A stretch of DNA of 64,000 nt. Source: Syngnathus acus (taxonomy: Eukaryota > Chordata > Actinopteri > Syngnathiformes > Syngnathidae). This document shows, one piece after another, positions 52,820 to 63,960 of this stretch. The stretch covers positions 18,106,067 to 18,170,066 of the forward strand of contig NC_051087.1 of NCBI RefSeq assembly GCF_901709675.1, in the 5' to 3' direction. The translations under genes were made by a program, and so were the position numbers. The stretch's first letter is position 1. Each line of letters starts with the position of its first letter. The notes beneath the pieces were generated by a model. That model did not search any database. It was not told where the DNA came from and saw only the letters and a list, made by a program, of their open reading frames with translations.

Positions 52820-53139
52820 AATTTCTTGAATGTTGATATTGATGTATCGCCCAGCCCCAATTAAACATATTTTTCTCACATTCAGCATCCCGTATTTTCA
52901 AGTTTATTAGAAGCGGATAAAAGTCTTAGATTTTCTTCAAAATGTGCGGCACGCCCTATCTTGCAGTGGTCCCTATGTATGTTGTTGTTGTAAGGCGGAC
53001 GTATTAAAGAGCGCCATGAGAACGTTAGAGGGAGAATTGTGGGCGTGGATTTGCATTATGAATGAATTTAAATTTGGTCTGCACCACAATTTTGTCTCTT
53101 ATATTTTTTGCGGGAGCTTGAAGCAATGTATAAGGTACC
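52820..53139. other. left part of a degenerate pogo-like element
   Basis: CCCGTATTTTCAAGTTTATT near 52890 may be the left end of the pogo-like element that ends at 54000. GTTGTTGTAAGGCGGACGTA... and GAGAACGTTAGAGGG near 53000 recur at 53810-53840. No coding content. Confidence 0.35.
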
Positions 53140-54000
53140 ATCTATAAAAGGGGAGATGTTAGAGGGAGTGGAAACCCCCCAGCCCCCACATACAATGGTA
53201 CTCCCCAGCGGCACTGCTGTGTTGTGTTACGTCATGACGCACGGGCGTCAGTTCAATACAGTCACAACTTGAGCACTCGCTGTCTCATTATTATCTATAC
53301 ATTTACACACAAACATATGTAAGGAGACCAGGTGGTTTTTTTCCACGCATCACTATCGCTGTTGATCTGTGACTCTATGCGTGCCAATCTAACAGCCGAT
53401 GTGAAAAAACAAGTGAAGCAAATGAACGCCGAGCTTGCTAACATGTCTGCTGGCACTGTTGTTCGAGCTTTCGTAAAAGCCGGCATCATATCCGAGGGGC
53501 CACTCGGCACGGAAAGTGACTCTGACAGTGAAGAAAGTGAACCTGGCATGTCTGTTGGAGATTTAGCGCTGCTGTTCAATTCGGAATCAGAGGATGAGGA
53601 CTTCGATGGCTTTAATTGATGACCATTACCGATAATAAAAATGTGAAGCCCAAACTCAGTTTTGCTCCCGCTTCATTTTTAAATACGCACACTTGTATGC
53701 TTGTGTGTGTGTGTGTTGTTGTTGTTGCCATGAGAACATTTACGGGGGAAGTGTGGGCGTGGATTTGCAGTGCACCCCGTGTGTGTGTGTGTGTGTTGTT
53801 GTAAGGCAGATGTAGTTGAGAGCGCCATGAGAACGTTAAAGGGGTAAGTGTGGGTGTGGATTGTATATATAAAACTCGTGCCCTATGAGCCCTTGCGCCC
53901 TATGTGAGTGTTAAACACAGTCACGGCACACAACTGATACTGCGCCTTTTATTACAGTGCGCCTTTTATTACAGTGCGCCTTTTGAACGTGAAAATACGG
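53140..54000 (+). mobile_element. pogo-like transposon remnant, 3' part
   Basis: Contains an LTR-like stretch (polypurine AAAAGGGGAGA then TGTTAGAGG, 53145-53335), the transposase C-terminus, GT/GTT repeats and the terminal sequence TGCGCCTTTTGAACGTGAAA followed by ATACGG at 54000. The end repeats TTTTATTACAGTGCGCC twice. This links the CCGTATTTTC-type ends to a pogo transposase. Confidence 0.6.
53332..53619 (+). pseudogene. pogo-type transposase C-terminus
   Basis: Open to TGA. It begins with FFHASLSLLICDSMRANLTA (the LLxCDS region holds a catalytic Asp in pogo DDE domains), continues ADVKKQVKQMNAELA, then jumps to SAGTVVRAFVKAGII, so the last catalytic residue region is deleted. It ends in an acidic EDEDFDGFN tail. 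The N-terminal HTH is not present. Confidence 0.65.
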
Positions 54001-54530
54001 AATATCAGTATCTATCGCCGCATCAACAGTGTGCCACTCATAAACGTTTGTATAAAAAAATAACATGCATTCTTGTTAATTTAATGTCATTCTTTAGAGA
54101 TTTAAATGTATAATTAATTTTTACAGATGTACTACTCATGCAGCATTACACACTCCATTTTATGACTTGACTTCTGACTTGCTTCAACCAAGTAACTTGA
54201 CTTGCATGACCCCACCCTTACGTGCTTGAGACTTGATGGTTAACAACGTGACAAGGCAGGCAGGCAAACATGTTTGCGAACTTCACATGAGCAGTGAAGG
54301 ATTGTTACTTTATCCCGAGGCACATGTAATGTCATCTTCAAGTGGCAAAATGTGTTATTAAAGGTGTTAATTGTTCATGAAAAATAATTGTTATTGAATT
54401 AATTAGTTGGCAATGTTAACTTTTTTACAGTATAAATTGACTAAATAAGTTTAGTATCCTTGGTATCATGTGGCCAGGGTGATGAGTTATGTTTATCTGT
54501 ATTTTTCAGGTGCCCAAATTAAGTTGATTA
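54001..54530. other. AT-rich intronic stretch
   Basis: Includes a CTTGACTTCTGACTTGCTTC patch (54172) and no recognised gene or bounded element. Confidence 0.5.
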
Positions 54531-55479
54531 CCGTAATTTTCGTACTATAAGTTCTGTTTTTTTTCATAGTTTGGGTGGGGGGGGGCGACTTATAATGAGC
54601 GACTTATATGTGAATTTTTTTCAAAAATTTAAAAAAAAAAAAAAGAAAAAAAAAGTGAAACCGCGATGTAGCAAGGGATTACTGTAATTTGAATTTCAAG
54701 TGACGTCAGCAGCGCGACGTCAGCAGCGCGGCGTGGCGGTTGTTTACAAAAAGGACAAAGATTGATCACGGGATGACGAAGATGACAAAGGGCCCCACGT
54801 ACTACCGGCATCATGAGCGGCTTTGTTTCTAAGTGGCACGGAGGACGAAGAGTTTGAAGGATTTAAGGATTTGGAGTGACACAGGAGGTTTGAAAAAATA
54901 TTATGGCTTTTACGCACGCCCGGTCCTACTCTACGGAGCTCTCTTTCACCTCCGTGGATAGAAGTCGGGGGCCGGCGCTCGGCCGGGTGGCTGTCCGGGG
55001 ACGGTGGATGGGGCTCGGTCATGGCTTTTACGCACGCCCGGTCCTATTCTATGGATATCTCTTCCACCTCCGTGGCTGGAAGTCCACGCCGCCACACGCC
55101 TGGAAGTTTGTTTTGTTAAATAAAGAGCCGTTTACCAAACCCACGTCTTTCCTTGTACTTTGTTAACGCTACAATATAGTTATATAGTAGATCTGTGGAA
55201 TAACAACGAGGCTGACGTCAGGGCGCACGCACGGCGTTGTTGACAAAGGACGAGGAATTTGATCGATGGATTTAATGATTTAGAGTGCACAGATGGTTTG
55301 ATAATATTGCTTATATAATAGTTCTTTGATATCTAATTTATATATCGTTATATGGGCCTGTGGAATATTTTGAAGTGCAAGCGCCATCAGCGGCGCGCAC
55401 CCATTGTTGACAAAGGACGATCGATGGATTTAATGAATTGGAGTGACACAGATGGTTTTATAAACGTGTTATTTATGTA

Positions 55480-57074
55480 CCGTATTTTCCGCCCTAAAAG
55501 GCGCACCGGATTATAAAGCGCACCTTCAATGAACGGCCCATTTTAAAACTTTGTCCATATATTATAAGGCGCATAAAATAGAAGCTATACTGCAACAAAC
55601 TGAGGTTGACTAGGGTTGCGGTATGCATCCACTAGCCAATAACCAACGAGCCCTCTGTAAACAATCGCGTTTCTCAAACGATCTCCTATAAAATGATCGG
55701 AACTGACTAAAGTTCGATCTAACGCATTGGTACTACTTACCTATGTTTCCCTTCCATATCGATCCGTAGATTTACTCGAAACATTAACAGAGCAGCCTAT
55801 TTTCACATGAAATAGCCTGGTACGTATAGCAGCTATCGTTATAGCATTAGCCATCCGCAAAGTCCCACGAGCCTCAGTTCGCAATCTCCCATGAGCCTCA
55901 GCAAAGTGTAGACAATCGCGTTTCTCAAACGATCTCCTATAAAATGATCGGAACTGACTAAAGTTCGATCTAACGCATTGTACTACTTACCTATGTTTCC
56001 CTTCCATATCGATCCGTAGATTTACTCGAAACATTAACAGAGCAGCCTATTTTCACATGAAATAGCCTGGTACGTATAGCAGCTATCGTTATAGCATTAG
56101 CCATCCGCAAAGTCCCACGAGCCTCAGCTCGCAATCTCCCATGAGCCTCAGCAAAGTGTAAACAATCGCGTTTCTCAAACGATCTCCTATAAAATGATCG
56201 GAACTGACTAAAGTTCGATCTAACGCATTGTACTACTTACCTATGTTTCCCTTCCATAGCGATCCGTAGATTTACTCGAAACATTAACAGAGCAGCCTAT
56301 TTTGACATGAAATAGCCTGGTACGTATAGCAGCTATCGTTATAGTATTAGCCATCCGCAAAGTCCCACGAGCCTCAGCTCGCAATCTCCCATGAGCCTCA
56401 GCAAAGTGTAAACAATCGCGTTTCTCAAACGATCTCCTATAAAATGATCGGAACTGATTAAAGTTCGATCTAACGCATTGGTACTACTTACCTATGTTTC
56501 CCTTCCATAGCGATCCGTAGATTTACTCGAAACATTAACAGAGCAGCCTATTTTGACATGAAATATCCTGGTACGTATAGCAGCTATCGTTATAGCATTA
56601 GCCATCCGCAAAGTCCCACGAGCCTCAGCTCGCAATCTCCCATGAGCCTCAGCAAAGTGTAAACAATCGCGTTTCTCAAACGATCTCCTATAAAATGATC
56701 GGAACTGACTAAAGTTCGATCTAACACATTGGTACTGCTTACCTATGTTTCCCTTCCATATCAATCCGTAAATTTACTCGAAACATTAACGGAGCAGCCT
56801 ATTTTGAAATGAAATAGCCTCGCGGGTTCAACAGCTATTCGGTGACGCCCCCTGACTACAGTTACCGTAATGTTGGGAAGCGATGCGACCTTGTAATTTA
56901 CTAGTCGTACTAAAACGTACTGAAACATTTTGGCAGAGCACTGTATACAACCAGTATGGATCAACAAATTCATCAATTGATCCATATACAAGGCGCACTG
57001 GACTATAAGGCGCACTGTCGGCTTTTGAGAAAATTTTAGGTTTTTAGGTGCGCCTTTTAGGGCGGAAAATACGG
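55480..57074. mobile_element. inner TA-flanked MITE carrying a 250-bp satellite array
   Basis: Ends CCGTATTTTCCGCCCTAAAA and TTTTAGGGCGGAAAATACGG, TA at 55478-55479 and 57075-57076. It is the same family as 25609-26462 but holds about five internal units rather than two. Confidence 0.92.
55661..56910. repeat. about 250-bp tandem repeat, five units
   Basis: The start ACAATCGCGTTTCTCAAACG recurs at 55661, 55912, 56162, 56412 and 56663, giving periods of 251, 250, 250 and 251 bp. Units 2-4 are nearly identical. The last unit diverges and runs into the MITE's right arm. Confidence 0.95.
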
Positions 57075-57340
57075 TAATAGTTTTTTAATAACTCTGAATG
57101 TTACGTCAGGCCCGTTCTCAGCTCTTCGTTTGTGTTTATGTCACGTTAGCATACCTATCGTTTAGCCTGTTGTTGCTCGTTCATGTTTGTTCTTGGTGTT
57201 GGATTTTGTCGAATAAATGTCCCCCCAAAATGCGACTTGTACTCCGGAGCGACTTATATACGTTTTTTTTTCACGTTATTGTGCATTTTATGGCTAATGC
57301 GACCTATATTCTGGAGCGACTTTTAGTCCGAAAATTACGG

Positions 57341-57509
57341 TAGTTACAATAATGATAAAAAAAAAGATTTGAATGATTTGTCTCATTCTCATGTTTTTAT
57401 AGCACAAAAACTTTTTGAACAGAGATGTGTGTATTTACTGATGCTGTTTTATGTAGATTTGAGTATAAATCAAAAGCCTAATTATGATTTTCATATCTAT
57501 CTATTACAG
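57341..57509. other. galnt7: 3' end of galnt7 intron 1
   Basis: Unique AT-rich sequence leading into a pyrimidine-poor acceptor (TCTATCTATTACAG). No repeat. Confidence 0.6.
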
Positions 57510-57621
57510 GTAGATGCATTACTGCCCCAAGAAGACCCAGTATACCATTTTAAGCCTGTAATACCCTGGCCACATGTGGAAGGTATTGAAGTTGACCTCA
57601 ACTCAACCATACTGAAGCATG
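57510..57621 (+). CDS. galnt7: polypeptide N-acetylgalactosaminyltransferase 7, coding exon 2
   Basis: 112 nt between acceptor ATTACAG (ends 57509) and donor G|GTGAGA (57622). Phase 0 gives VDALLPQEDPVYHFKPVIPW then PHVEGIEVDLNSTILKHG. The block FKPV-PWPHVEG-EVDL is characteristic of the GALNT7 stem region and follows the WSSLT anchor region of exon 1, as in other vertebrates. The exon ends in phase 1. No later galnt7 exon was found in the remaining 6.4 kb. Confidence 0.9.
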
Positions 57622-58035
57622 GTGAGATAGTATCAATTTATCAATTTTATTGATGTTGTATGCTTGCTTTCAAACATATCCCTGTCTATCACCGATGCCA
57701 TAGTTTGGTTTGCATTGCTGGTAGAAAATCAGATTCATTCCCAGTAAGAGATGGCCAAGGCCGGTTTGAAGCTGTTTGGATAAAAATCAACACCTCCGAA
57801 TTTGAGACCATGGTCCTCAGTTGGAAATGCAAAAAGTGAAAGTTTAGAAAAAACTCGGCAAACAAATTTGAAATTCGGAACGAAATAAAAACTACAGGTT
57901 AGTAACCCTCACTTCTATTCAGGGTATTGAAGGTGGCCAGTTGCATACCTTCAACCTGAATCCAGACTCTCATTGGAATCTATAGGAAGCATTTAGAGGC
58001 TGTTATTTCTGCAAAAGGAGAATCTACTAAATATT
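57622..58035 (+). other. galnt7: start of galnt7 intron 2 with two short repeat scraps
   Basis: Around 57760-57845 a fragment resembles a fish LINE RT patch (KINTSEFETMVLSW). At 57958-58030 CCAGACTCTCATTGGAATCT...GGCTGTTATTTCTGCAAAAG is a Tc1 3' coding-end scrap. The rest is unassigned. Confidence 0.5.
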
Positions 58036-58538
58036 CAAAGTCAAAGTCTGCTTTATTGTCAATTTCTTCACATGTCAAGACATACAAAGAGATCGAAATT
58101 GCGTTTCCTACTATCCCACGGTGACAAGACATATTACACCCAATTGGTCCACAGACAAACAAAACATTCAAGTAAACAATACAAAAAGTAAACATGAGAA
58201 GGCACATACAATGAATAAATAAGAGCAATCAATGAATAAATAAGAGCAACATGGTTGAAATGGAGCAATGGTGCATACAGCAGACAGTCAGTATATAGCG
58301 CAAAAGTACAGGAGGAGTAGTGCAAGTGGAGTAGTGCAAGGCAGCCATCGTGGCCCAAAAGAGCAGGACGTTATGCAGCCGAGGGGGGAGGGGGGAGAGT
58401 GGGGAGAGAGTTCAGGATCCTAATAGCCTGGAGTATGAAGCTGTTGGTGAGTCTGGTGGTGCGGGAGCACAGGCTTCTGTACCTCTTCCCAGAGGGCAGT
58501 AGATCAAACAAAGAGTGAGCGGGGTGACTCACATCACA
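58036..58538 (-). mobile_element. LINE 3' end (copy G)
   Basis: CAAAGTCAAAGTCTGCTTTA start, 3' UTR, and the last codons up to the LLPSG-type motif. 5'-truncated, with some small insertions relative to the other copies. Confidence 0.85.
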
Positions 58539-58578
58539 CCCCATCCTAGTATAGCATGCCTAGTATAGAGTATATATA

Positions 58579-58786
58579 CCGTATTGGCCCGAATATAAGA
58601 CGACCCTGATTATAAGACAACCACCTCTTTTTCAAGACTCAAGTTTGAAAAAAGACTTTTTGAACACCAAATTTAATTGTTATACAGAAAATAATTACAG
58701 TACATCTGAAACAAATGATTATAACAATATACTCAAGAGAAAAAGCATTTTATTTTGCCTCATTTAAATCATGCAAAAACTGTCTA
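58579..58786. mobile_element. TA-flanked element, CCGTATTGGCCC family, left part
   Basis: Same sequence as the left part of 45425-45865, preceded by TATATATA. It stops where a hAT end begins. Confidence 0.65.
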
Positions 58787-59265
58787 TTACAGTGGTGTCA
58801 AACATATGGCCCGCGGGCCGGAACCGGCCCGCAAGAAGGTTTGATCAGGCCCGCGTTCGATCAGGCCCGCAGGATAATTTAAAAGTGAAAAAATGCATAA
58901 AAGACACGGAATTAATATTTTTAATAATATGCAATTCATGGATTATCCGCTATGGGGCACACTGTTTTGATCAGAGTAGAAGACAACAATGTTCTGATCA
59001 GAGAAGACAGACCCAACACAGCAGACGGTAGCAATGCGCCAACTGCTGCTTGTTACGACGTTGTTTCTACCCTGGTCTCTACCCCTCCCCTACACCCTCA
59101 TTAGCCAAAATGTCATTATCCAAACGGAGAAAAGCAGATACGAGTGTAGAATTTTCAATGAAAAATGGACCAGTTCAGAGGATCTTAGTTCTACTACTTT
59201 GTTAAGACAGGATACGTTTGGTTAATTATTACAGGTTATATTCCAACATAAGCATAGGATCAAAC
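58787..59265. mobile_element. hAT end and unassigned sequence
   Basis: CAGTGGTGTCAAACATATGG and GGCCCGCGGGCCGGAACCGG are a hAT terminus. The right end was not found. The right-hand part may include LTR sequence of the endogenous retrovirus to its right. Confidence 0.5.
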
Positions 59266-59894
59266 TACCGTAAATTCCGGACTATAAGCCGCGACTTTTT
59301 TCCAAAATTTTGAACCCTGCGGCTTATAGTCAGGTGCGGCTTATATAAGGATTTTTTTTGAGATTTTTGTGATGACTTGATCACTTTTATACACTGCGGT
59401 ATCTTGAAGAAAAAAACAACAACAAAAATACTATTTTGAAACACTACTATGGCTGCTGCTTATTCTGGCTGTGTTGCTTGTGACTATTATGAGCTTTAGT
59501 AGGAATGCACGCTAGGTGACCTGCGTCGAAGGGCTCTAAACCCTTTCTCTTACTCTGCCATGTGACTCAGAGATTACACAAAGCAGTGGCGCTGTTTGGA
59601 CCATCTGCATTGTATTAAAACCCAATCAATCAGCATTTAAATTAAATTCTTCTGACATTTTGCTCACCAAAAACAAGTTGTAAGGAACGTGAACTTTTAA
59701 TGCATTTTATTCAGAAGGTTACTTTGAACCCCGAGGCTTAAATGGCGGCGCGGCGTATTTATGGATTTTTACGGCCTCCAGGGGGCGCTCTAGCAGGAAG
59801 CAAGAGCGAGACAGACGAAGAAGAGATAATGCGCCGAAGAAGACGTGCTAGTTTGTGTTTTGAACATTTCGCGGATCACGCACACACCCTCATC

Positions 59895-59981
59895 ATGGAA
59901 AACACACGAAGAAATGCATTTGATGCAGCTTTTAAGTTAAAAGCAATCGATTTGGCTGTCAAAGAGGGAAATAGAGCTTAA
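59895..59981 (+). pseudogene. pogo-type transposase N-terminus, first remnant
   Basis: ATG opens MENTRRNAFDAAFKLKAIDL and stops after AVKEGNRA. This is the start of the HTH found in fish pogo transposases. It ends exactly at the junction of the 240-bp duplication. Confidence 0.7.
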
Positions 59982-60205
59982 ATGGCGGCGCGGCGCGTCG
60001 TATTTATGGATTTCTACGGCCTCCAGGGGGCGCTCTAGCAGGAAGCAAGAGCGAGACAGACGAAGAAGAGATAATGCGCTGAAGAAGACGTGCTAGTTTG
60101 TGTTTTGATAGGCGAATAGTGGCGTATAATTCACACAAAGAAGAGACAGAACGCGATCAAGACGGACATTACTGAAAGGAAGCTTTTATACACAAACCGT
60201 CATTA

Positions 60206-60280
60206 TGGGGGACAAAAGAAATGCATATGAAGCCGCTTTTAAGCTAAAGGCAGTCGATGTTGATGACATTGTGTTGCGTC
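60206..60280 (+). pseudogene. pogo-type transposase N-terminus, second remnant
   Basis: ATG opens MGDKRNAYEAAFKLKAVD and then leaves the family. A C-terminal acidic scrap (EEEHFDGFSAQEEDE) follows near 60490-60540, so the catalytic domain is deleted between them. Confidence 0.65.
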
Positions 60281-61047
60281 ACCCTTTTCTTTATTTCGTG
60301 GTCCCGTCTACTCTGGAGCTATACGTGTCGCTCGCTAGTTTAATGTAATTTAGCGCTTCGTGCATGAATAAAATTAGCATGAACAGACCCTCATCACACT
60401 CGAAGAAATGCATAAAAGCGACGACGAAAGAGAGACTGAGAAAGTGTGAGGCGAAGGATATCTAACGCTATTCCAATCGGACGCTGAAGAGGAACACTTC
60501 GATGGTTTCAGTGCACAGGAGGAAGATGAAGACGATGAAGCTCTTTTTTTACTTTTACTGGTATGTTTTTTAACGAGCCCTGTTGGTGCTGTACTACCGT
60601 GTTGCTGCTGTGTTACCGCCGCGTCTTAGTGACTTTTACCGGGTATGTTTTTTTTAATCCAGCCCTATTAGTCTTGTGTTACTTCCGTGTTGCTGCGGTA
60701 TTACTGCCGCGTCACGGGCAGTGTTTGGAAAGAAATGTTAAGGTATGTTATTAAAACTTTAAAAAAGCTTTCTGTGTCCAGTCTTTCTTTGTTAATAACT
60801 CACGTGCACACTTCCGTGTTGCTGCGGTACTACTGCTGCGTCACAGGCAATGTTTAGAAAGACATGTTAAAGTATGTTATTAAAACTTTAAAAAGGCTTT
60901 CTGTGAACGGTCTTTCTTTGTAAAAAACGCGTGTGCACGTGCGGCTTATAGTCCGGTGCGGCTTATATAAGAAAAAAACTAAAATATCCCCCAATTTTAG
61001 CTGGTGTGGATTATAGTCCGGTGCGGTTTATAGTCCGGAATTTACGG

Positions 61048-61085
61048 TAATCTATTAACCCTAACATATCCCTCCTGTTTATCAT
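61048..61085 (-). promoter_or_regulatory. polypurine tract and start of a retroviral 3' LTR
   Basis: The complement reads AAACAGGAGGGATA then TGTTAGGG, the expected order of polypurine tract and LTR start downstream of a minus-strand env. The pogo-like element inserted about 15 bp into this LTR. The remaining LTR would lie left of 59267. Tentative. Confidence 0.4.
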
Positions 61086-61299
61086 ATGATTATGTCACCC
61101 CAATCAACAAACACAAGCAAGAAAATACAGTGGAGAAAGAAGAATAGTAAAAATAAATAAATAAATAAAAAAAACACAGAAACAGTACATCATTGTATCC
61201 ATCACTTGCGAGGCATTTTCGATGGTCAAATCATCAAGTTTCTGTAAAACATGCTCGACTAAACAGCATCTACGCAATCTATGTTTCGCAGCACATTAT

Positions 61300-62880
61300 A
61301 GTCATCACATCCAACATGCCTGAGAAGTTGTATTCGCACCTGTGCTACGCTAGAAGACACAACCCTCGTCACAGCAGACTTCAAACATGGTCTGGACACA
61401 GGTCGTAAACAAGCACAACAATACCAGCACAGCAAGCACAGGAACCACAAGTTTCAACAGCAACTGCCACCAGGCGCCAGGGAATAGCCATGAAAAGAAA
61501 TCCCATTGATGTGGGAATTTATCCTCCGACATGGCCTGCTGTGAATTCCTCAGGGAGTTTATGGCATTCTTGATGTGCGCATCGTTATCTCCTGGAATGT
61601 ATGTGCAACAGGAAGTCCCAATAATGTGGCACACCACCTTGTGCTGCAGTCGTCAAGTCCAGAACCATCCTGTTTTGCAAGATCATCAGTCTAATAGCCT
61701 GAATCTCTCTATTTTGTCCATCATTGACTTGCAGTGAGAGATTCACAAAGGATTGAAAACGATAGTTCAGTGTCTCGATGAAGAGGGATTGTTTTCCAAC
61801 TCCGATCCAAAGAAAAAGCGCGTGAACGACTTTGTCTCCGACGGACCACACTTTATGGCTGTCAGGGGCATTCGTACCCCAAACGGGATCATGTGGTTCA
61901 AAGGTCGCAACAGCCCTGCGTCGACGTCCAGAAGAGTTGTGTGCCATTGTCAGCTGATGATGTTGTATCCTATAGGTGTGGTCTGTCACCCACACAGGCG
62001 CACACACCCCTGTCCAGTTAGCGGGCAACATCGGATAAACCTTGTGACCACAAAGCCACCAGCCATTCTGTATGAAGTATGTTCCGTTTGATGGTGCAGC
62101 CATGTTGGTCGGAGAGCCCTCACCACTTGAAATGGCTCTCTTATCCTGACACTCGGCGGTGATGTCCAAAGCTCCCATCCAGTTACCTCCTGGGTAGCAG
62201 TCGTCGTCAATGCATTCGTGGGTCTCATTTCCTTGGATGTAACACGTGTAGTTCACTCTCTGTGTAGGCCACCTGCGGCAATGTTCGTCCTTTAACAGTC
62301 ACATTGAGATTTGTCCAGAAAAGCTGATCACAGGTACCTTCTGCAAGTCCAGGGTGGAAAGGGTCGGCATCACTGACTGTGACAGCACGGTGTTGATATC
62401 CAACTCCACCCATAGAGGCCATGCATTTTGCTTCAGTGACAGTCATTGCTCTGGCCTCCAGGTGAACTTGGAACACACATAGCATCCTTCCTGTGTGTGG
62501 GATCTCACAGTGAACTTAACATACCGGTACCAAGTGTTGGTTTCGTATGGGTTTCTGGGGTCCCATGACCAGTCCTCAAAGTTCTCATCATGTGACCATC
62601 TTTTTCCTCGGTCGACATTGTCACTTGGTCTATTCAGATGAGCCCATCGACCATAGCACGCTCCAACCACAACCCAGCAGAGGATCCACCTGGCATGTGG
62701 AGCCACGTTGCTACTAGGATGGCAGAGACACCGAGACATACCCTCGCCTAGCAGAGTGGGGATCGCTGGATTCTTCACCAACATTGAGACGCCCCACCCT
62801 AAACGATGAGGCCCCTTTGTAGTCAGACTTCCCCGCCACTCCGAAATGAGGGGTCCAGCACTCTCTGCAACTTGCAGTGG
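61300..62880 (-). pseudogene. endogenous retrovirus env, broken
   Basis: The minus strand holds a surface subunit region with many N-x-S/T sites and CxxC-like cysteines, a furin-type RRRR site (61915-61929), and a transmembrane subunit with a CX6CC motif (61605-61631) and a C-terminal hydrophobic anchor (about 61400-61460). The frame changes three times (near 62470, 62240 and 61640), the last just before the CX6CC motif, so no full Env can be read. The layout is of the gamma/epsilon-retrovirus type. Confidence 0.82.
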
Positions 62881-62914
62881 CTGAGGTGAATCCAGCTGGG
62901 CCGTTCAGCAATTT

Positions 62915-63345
62915 TTACTGCGGTGGGGTAGTCAGCAAGACTTGGAATGATCCCTCCCACCGTGGACTGGCCCAGTTCTTTCTTTTGATGACCTTGATGT
63001 AGACCCAGTCTCCTGGCTTGATGGGGTTGTCAACCTGTGAGGACGAAAGATCAGGTGGCAGTAAATTTGCATTTGACACATCTTTCAGTCTGAGCGTTCT
63101 GATCATGTAGTCTGCAAAGGACTGTTCTTCATCTGCTTTTTGTAAATCTGCAGGGAACACAGGTAGTCTATATAGTCTCCAAAAGGTGTTAACACTTCTG
63201 AAGTGGGAGTGATTCTCACATAGAGCTAAGTCTAGACACTCTGCCCAAGCTCTGCCTGTTGTTTCCATGCATTTTTTCAACCTGCTTTTGATAGTGGCGT
63301 TCGCACGTTCAACCAAGCCAGCACTCTGAGGGTGCCAAGCGCAGT
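62915..63345 (-). pseudogene. endogenous retrovirus integrase C-terminal part
   Basis: Minus-strand frame from 63316 to 62915. It contains the end of the integrase core helix (ERANATIKSRLKKCMET) and the C-terminal DNA-binding domain with GDWVYIKVIKRKNW. Most of the catalytic core upstream is missing, apparently deleted between about 63340 and 63500. Confidence 0.8.
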
Positions 63346-63509
63346 GATTTTTTTAACGTTATCCCACGTTGTACAGTCATGTTCCGTACAACTTGGTTCA
63401 CACTTCATCTGTGCCTGTTTTGTGAGCAGCACATTTACACACAGCTAGTTTAGCAGGTAAATGGATGGTCTGCAACAAGTCTTTTAACAAGGAGACATGG
63501 GTAACCGGC

Positions 63510-63960
63510 TTACCGGTTGATGTTGTCATCCCTCTGCGCTCCCATTGTTTTGCAAAATAGAACAGAGTAGAAAACGCATACTGACTGTCTATTATATACA
63601 GTGACTTCTTTATCTTCTGCTAATTGACAAGCTCTTGTTAGTGAAATTAGCTCAGCAGCCTGCGCTGACCTATTGTATGGAAGCTTTTCTGCTTCAATAA
63701 TCTGGTTTGGCAATTTCACAATTGCATTACCACTTTGATTGTTTCCTTTAGGATCCTTTGAACATGACCCATCCACAAACCACCTTTCCCCCTTATCAAG
63801 TGGGGTGTCACTTAAATCTTGTCTGGGCAGCTGTAGATGTTCTGTAGCATCTAAACAGTTAGGTGGGGTTCCACCCCCTGGCAACGGGATCAATGTTGCT
63901 GCGTTAAGGACTGTACACCTCTTTATCACAATATGCGGTTGTGACAGAAGTGTAGGATAG
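63510..63960 (-). pseudogene. endogenous retrovirus RNase H region of pol
   Basis: The minus strand reads a segment with RWFVDGSCSKD, which carries the first catalytic Asp of RNase H, and AQAAELISLTRACQLAEDKE, which carries the catalytic Glu helix. It breaks down near 63580. The pol/gag 5' part lies outside the window. Confidence 0.75.

Larger units (their letters stand above)
54531..57340. mobile_element. outer TA-flanked MITE, CCGTAATTTTCG family
   Basis: Ends CCGTAATTTTCGTACTATAA and AGTCCGAAAATTACGG, TA at 54529-54530 and 57341-57342. Subterminal GCGACTTATA repeats at both ends. It contains a second TA-flanked element (55480-57074), a CAGTAATCCC-type MITE end (54660-54690), and a duplicated GGCTTTTACGCACGCCCGGT stretch (54904 and 55022). 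Confidence 0.88.
34616..57509 (+). other. galnt7: galnt7 intron 1 (22.9 kb)
   Basis: Donor GTAAGT at 34616 and acceptor CTATTACAG ending at 57509. Nearly all of the intron can be assigned to transposons of at least eight superfamilies. It holds a nearly full-length LINE antisense to the gene and a 2.4-kb inverted Tc1 pair. Confidence 0.85.
59268..61047 (+). mobile_element. pogo-like element with CCGTAAATTCCGGAC ends
   Basis: Ends CCGTAAATTCCGGACTATAA and TATAGTCCGGAATTTACGG, TA at 59266-59267 and 61048-61049. GCGGCTTATA motifs recur near both ends. The body has a tandem duplication of about 240 bp (AAATGGCGGCGCGGCG..., 59740 and 59981) and another of about 125 bp (CTTCCGTGTTGCTGCGGTA..., 60680 and 60808). 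Confidence 0.9.
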
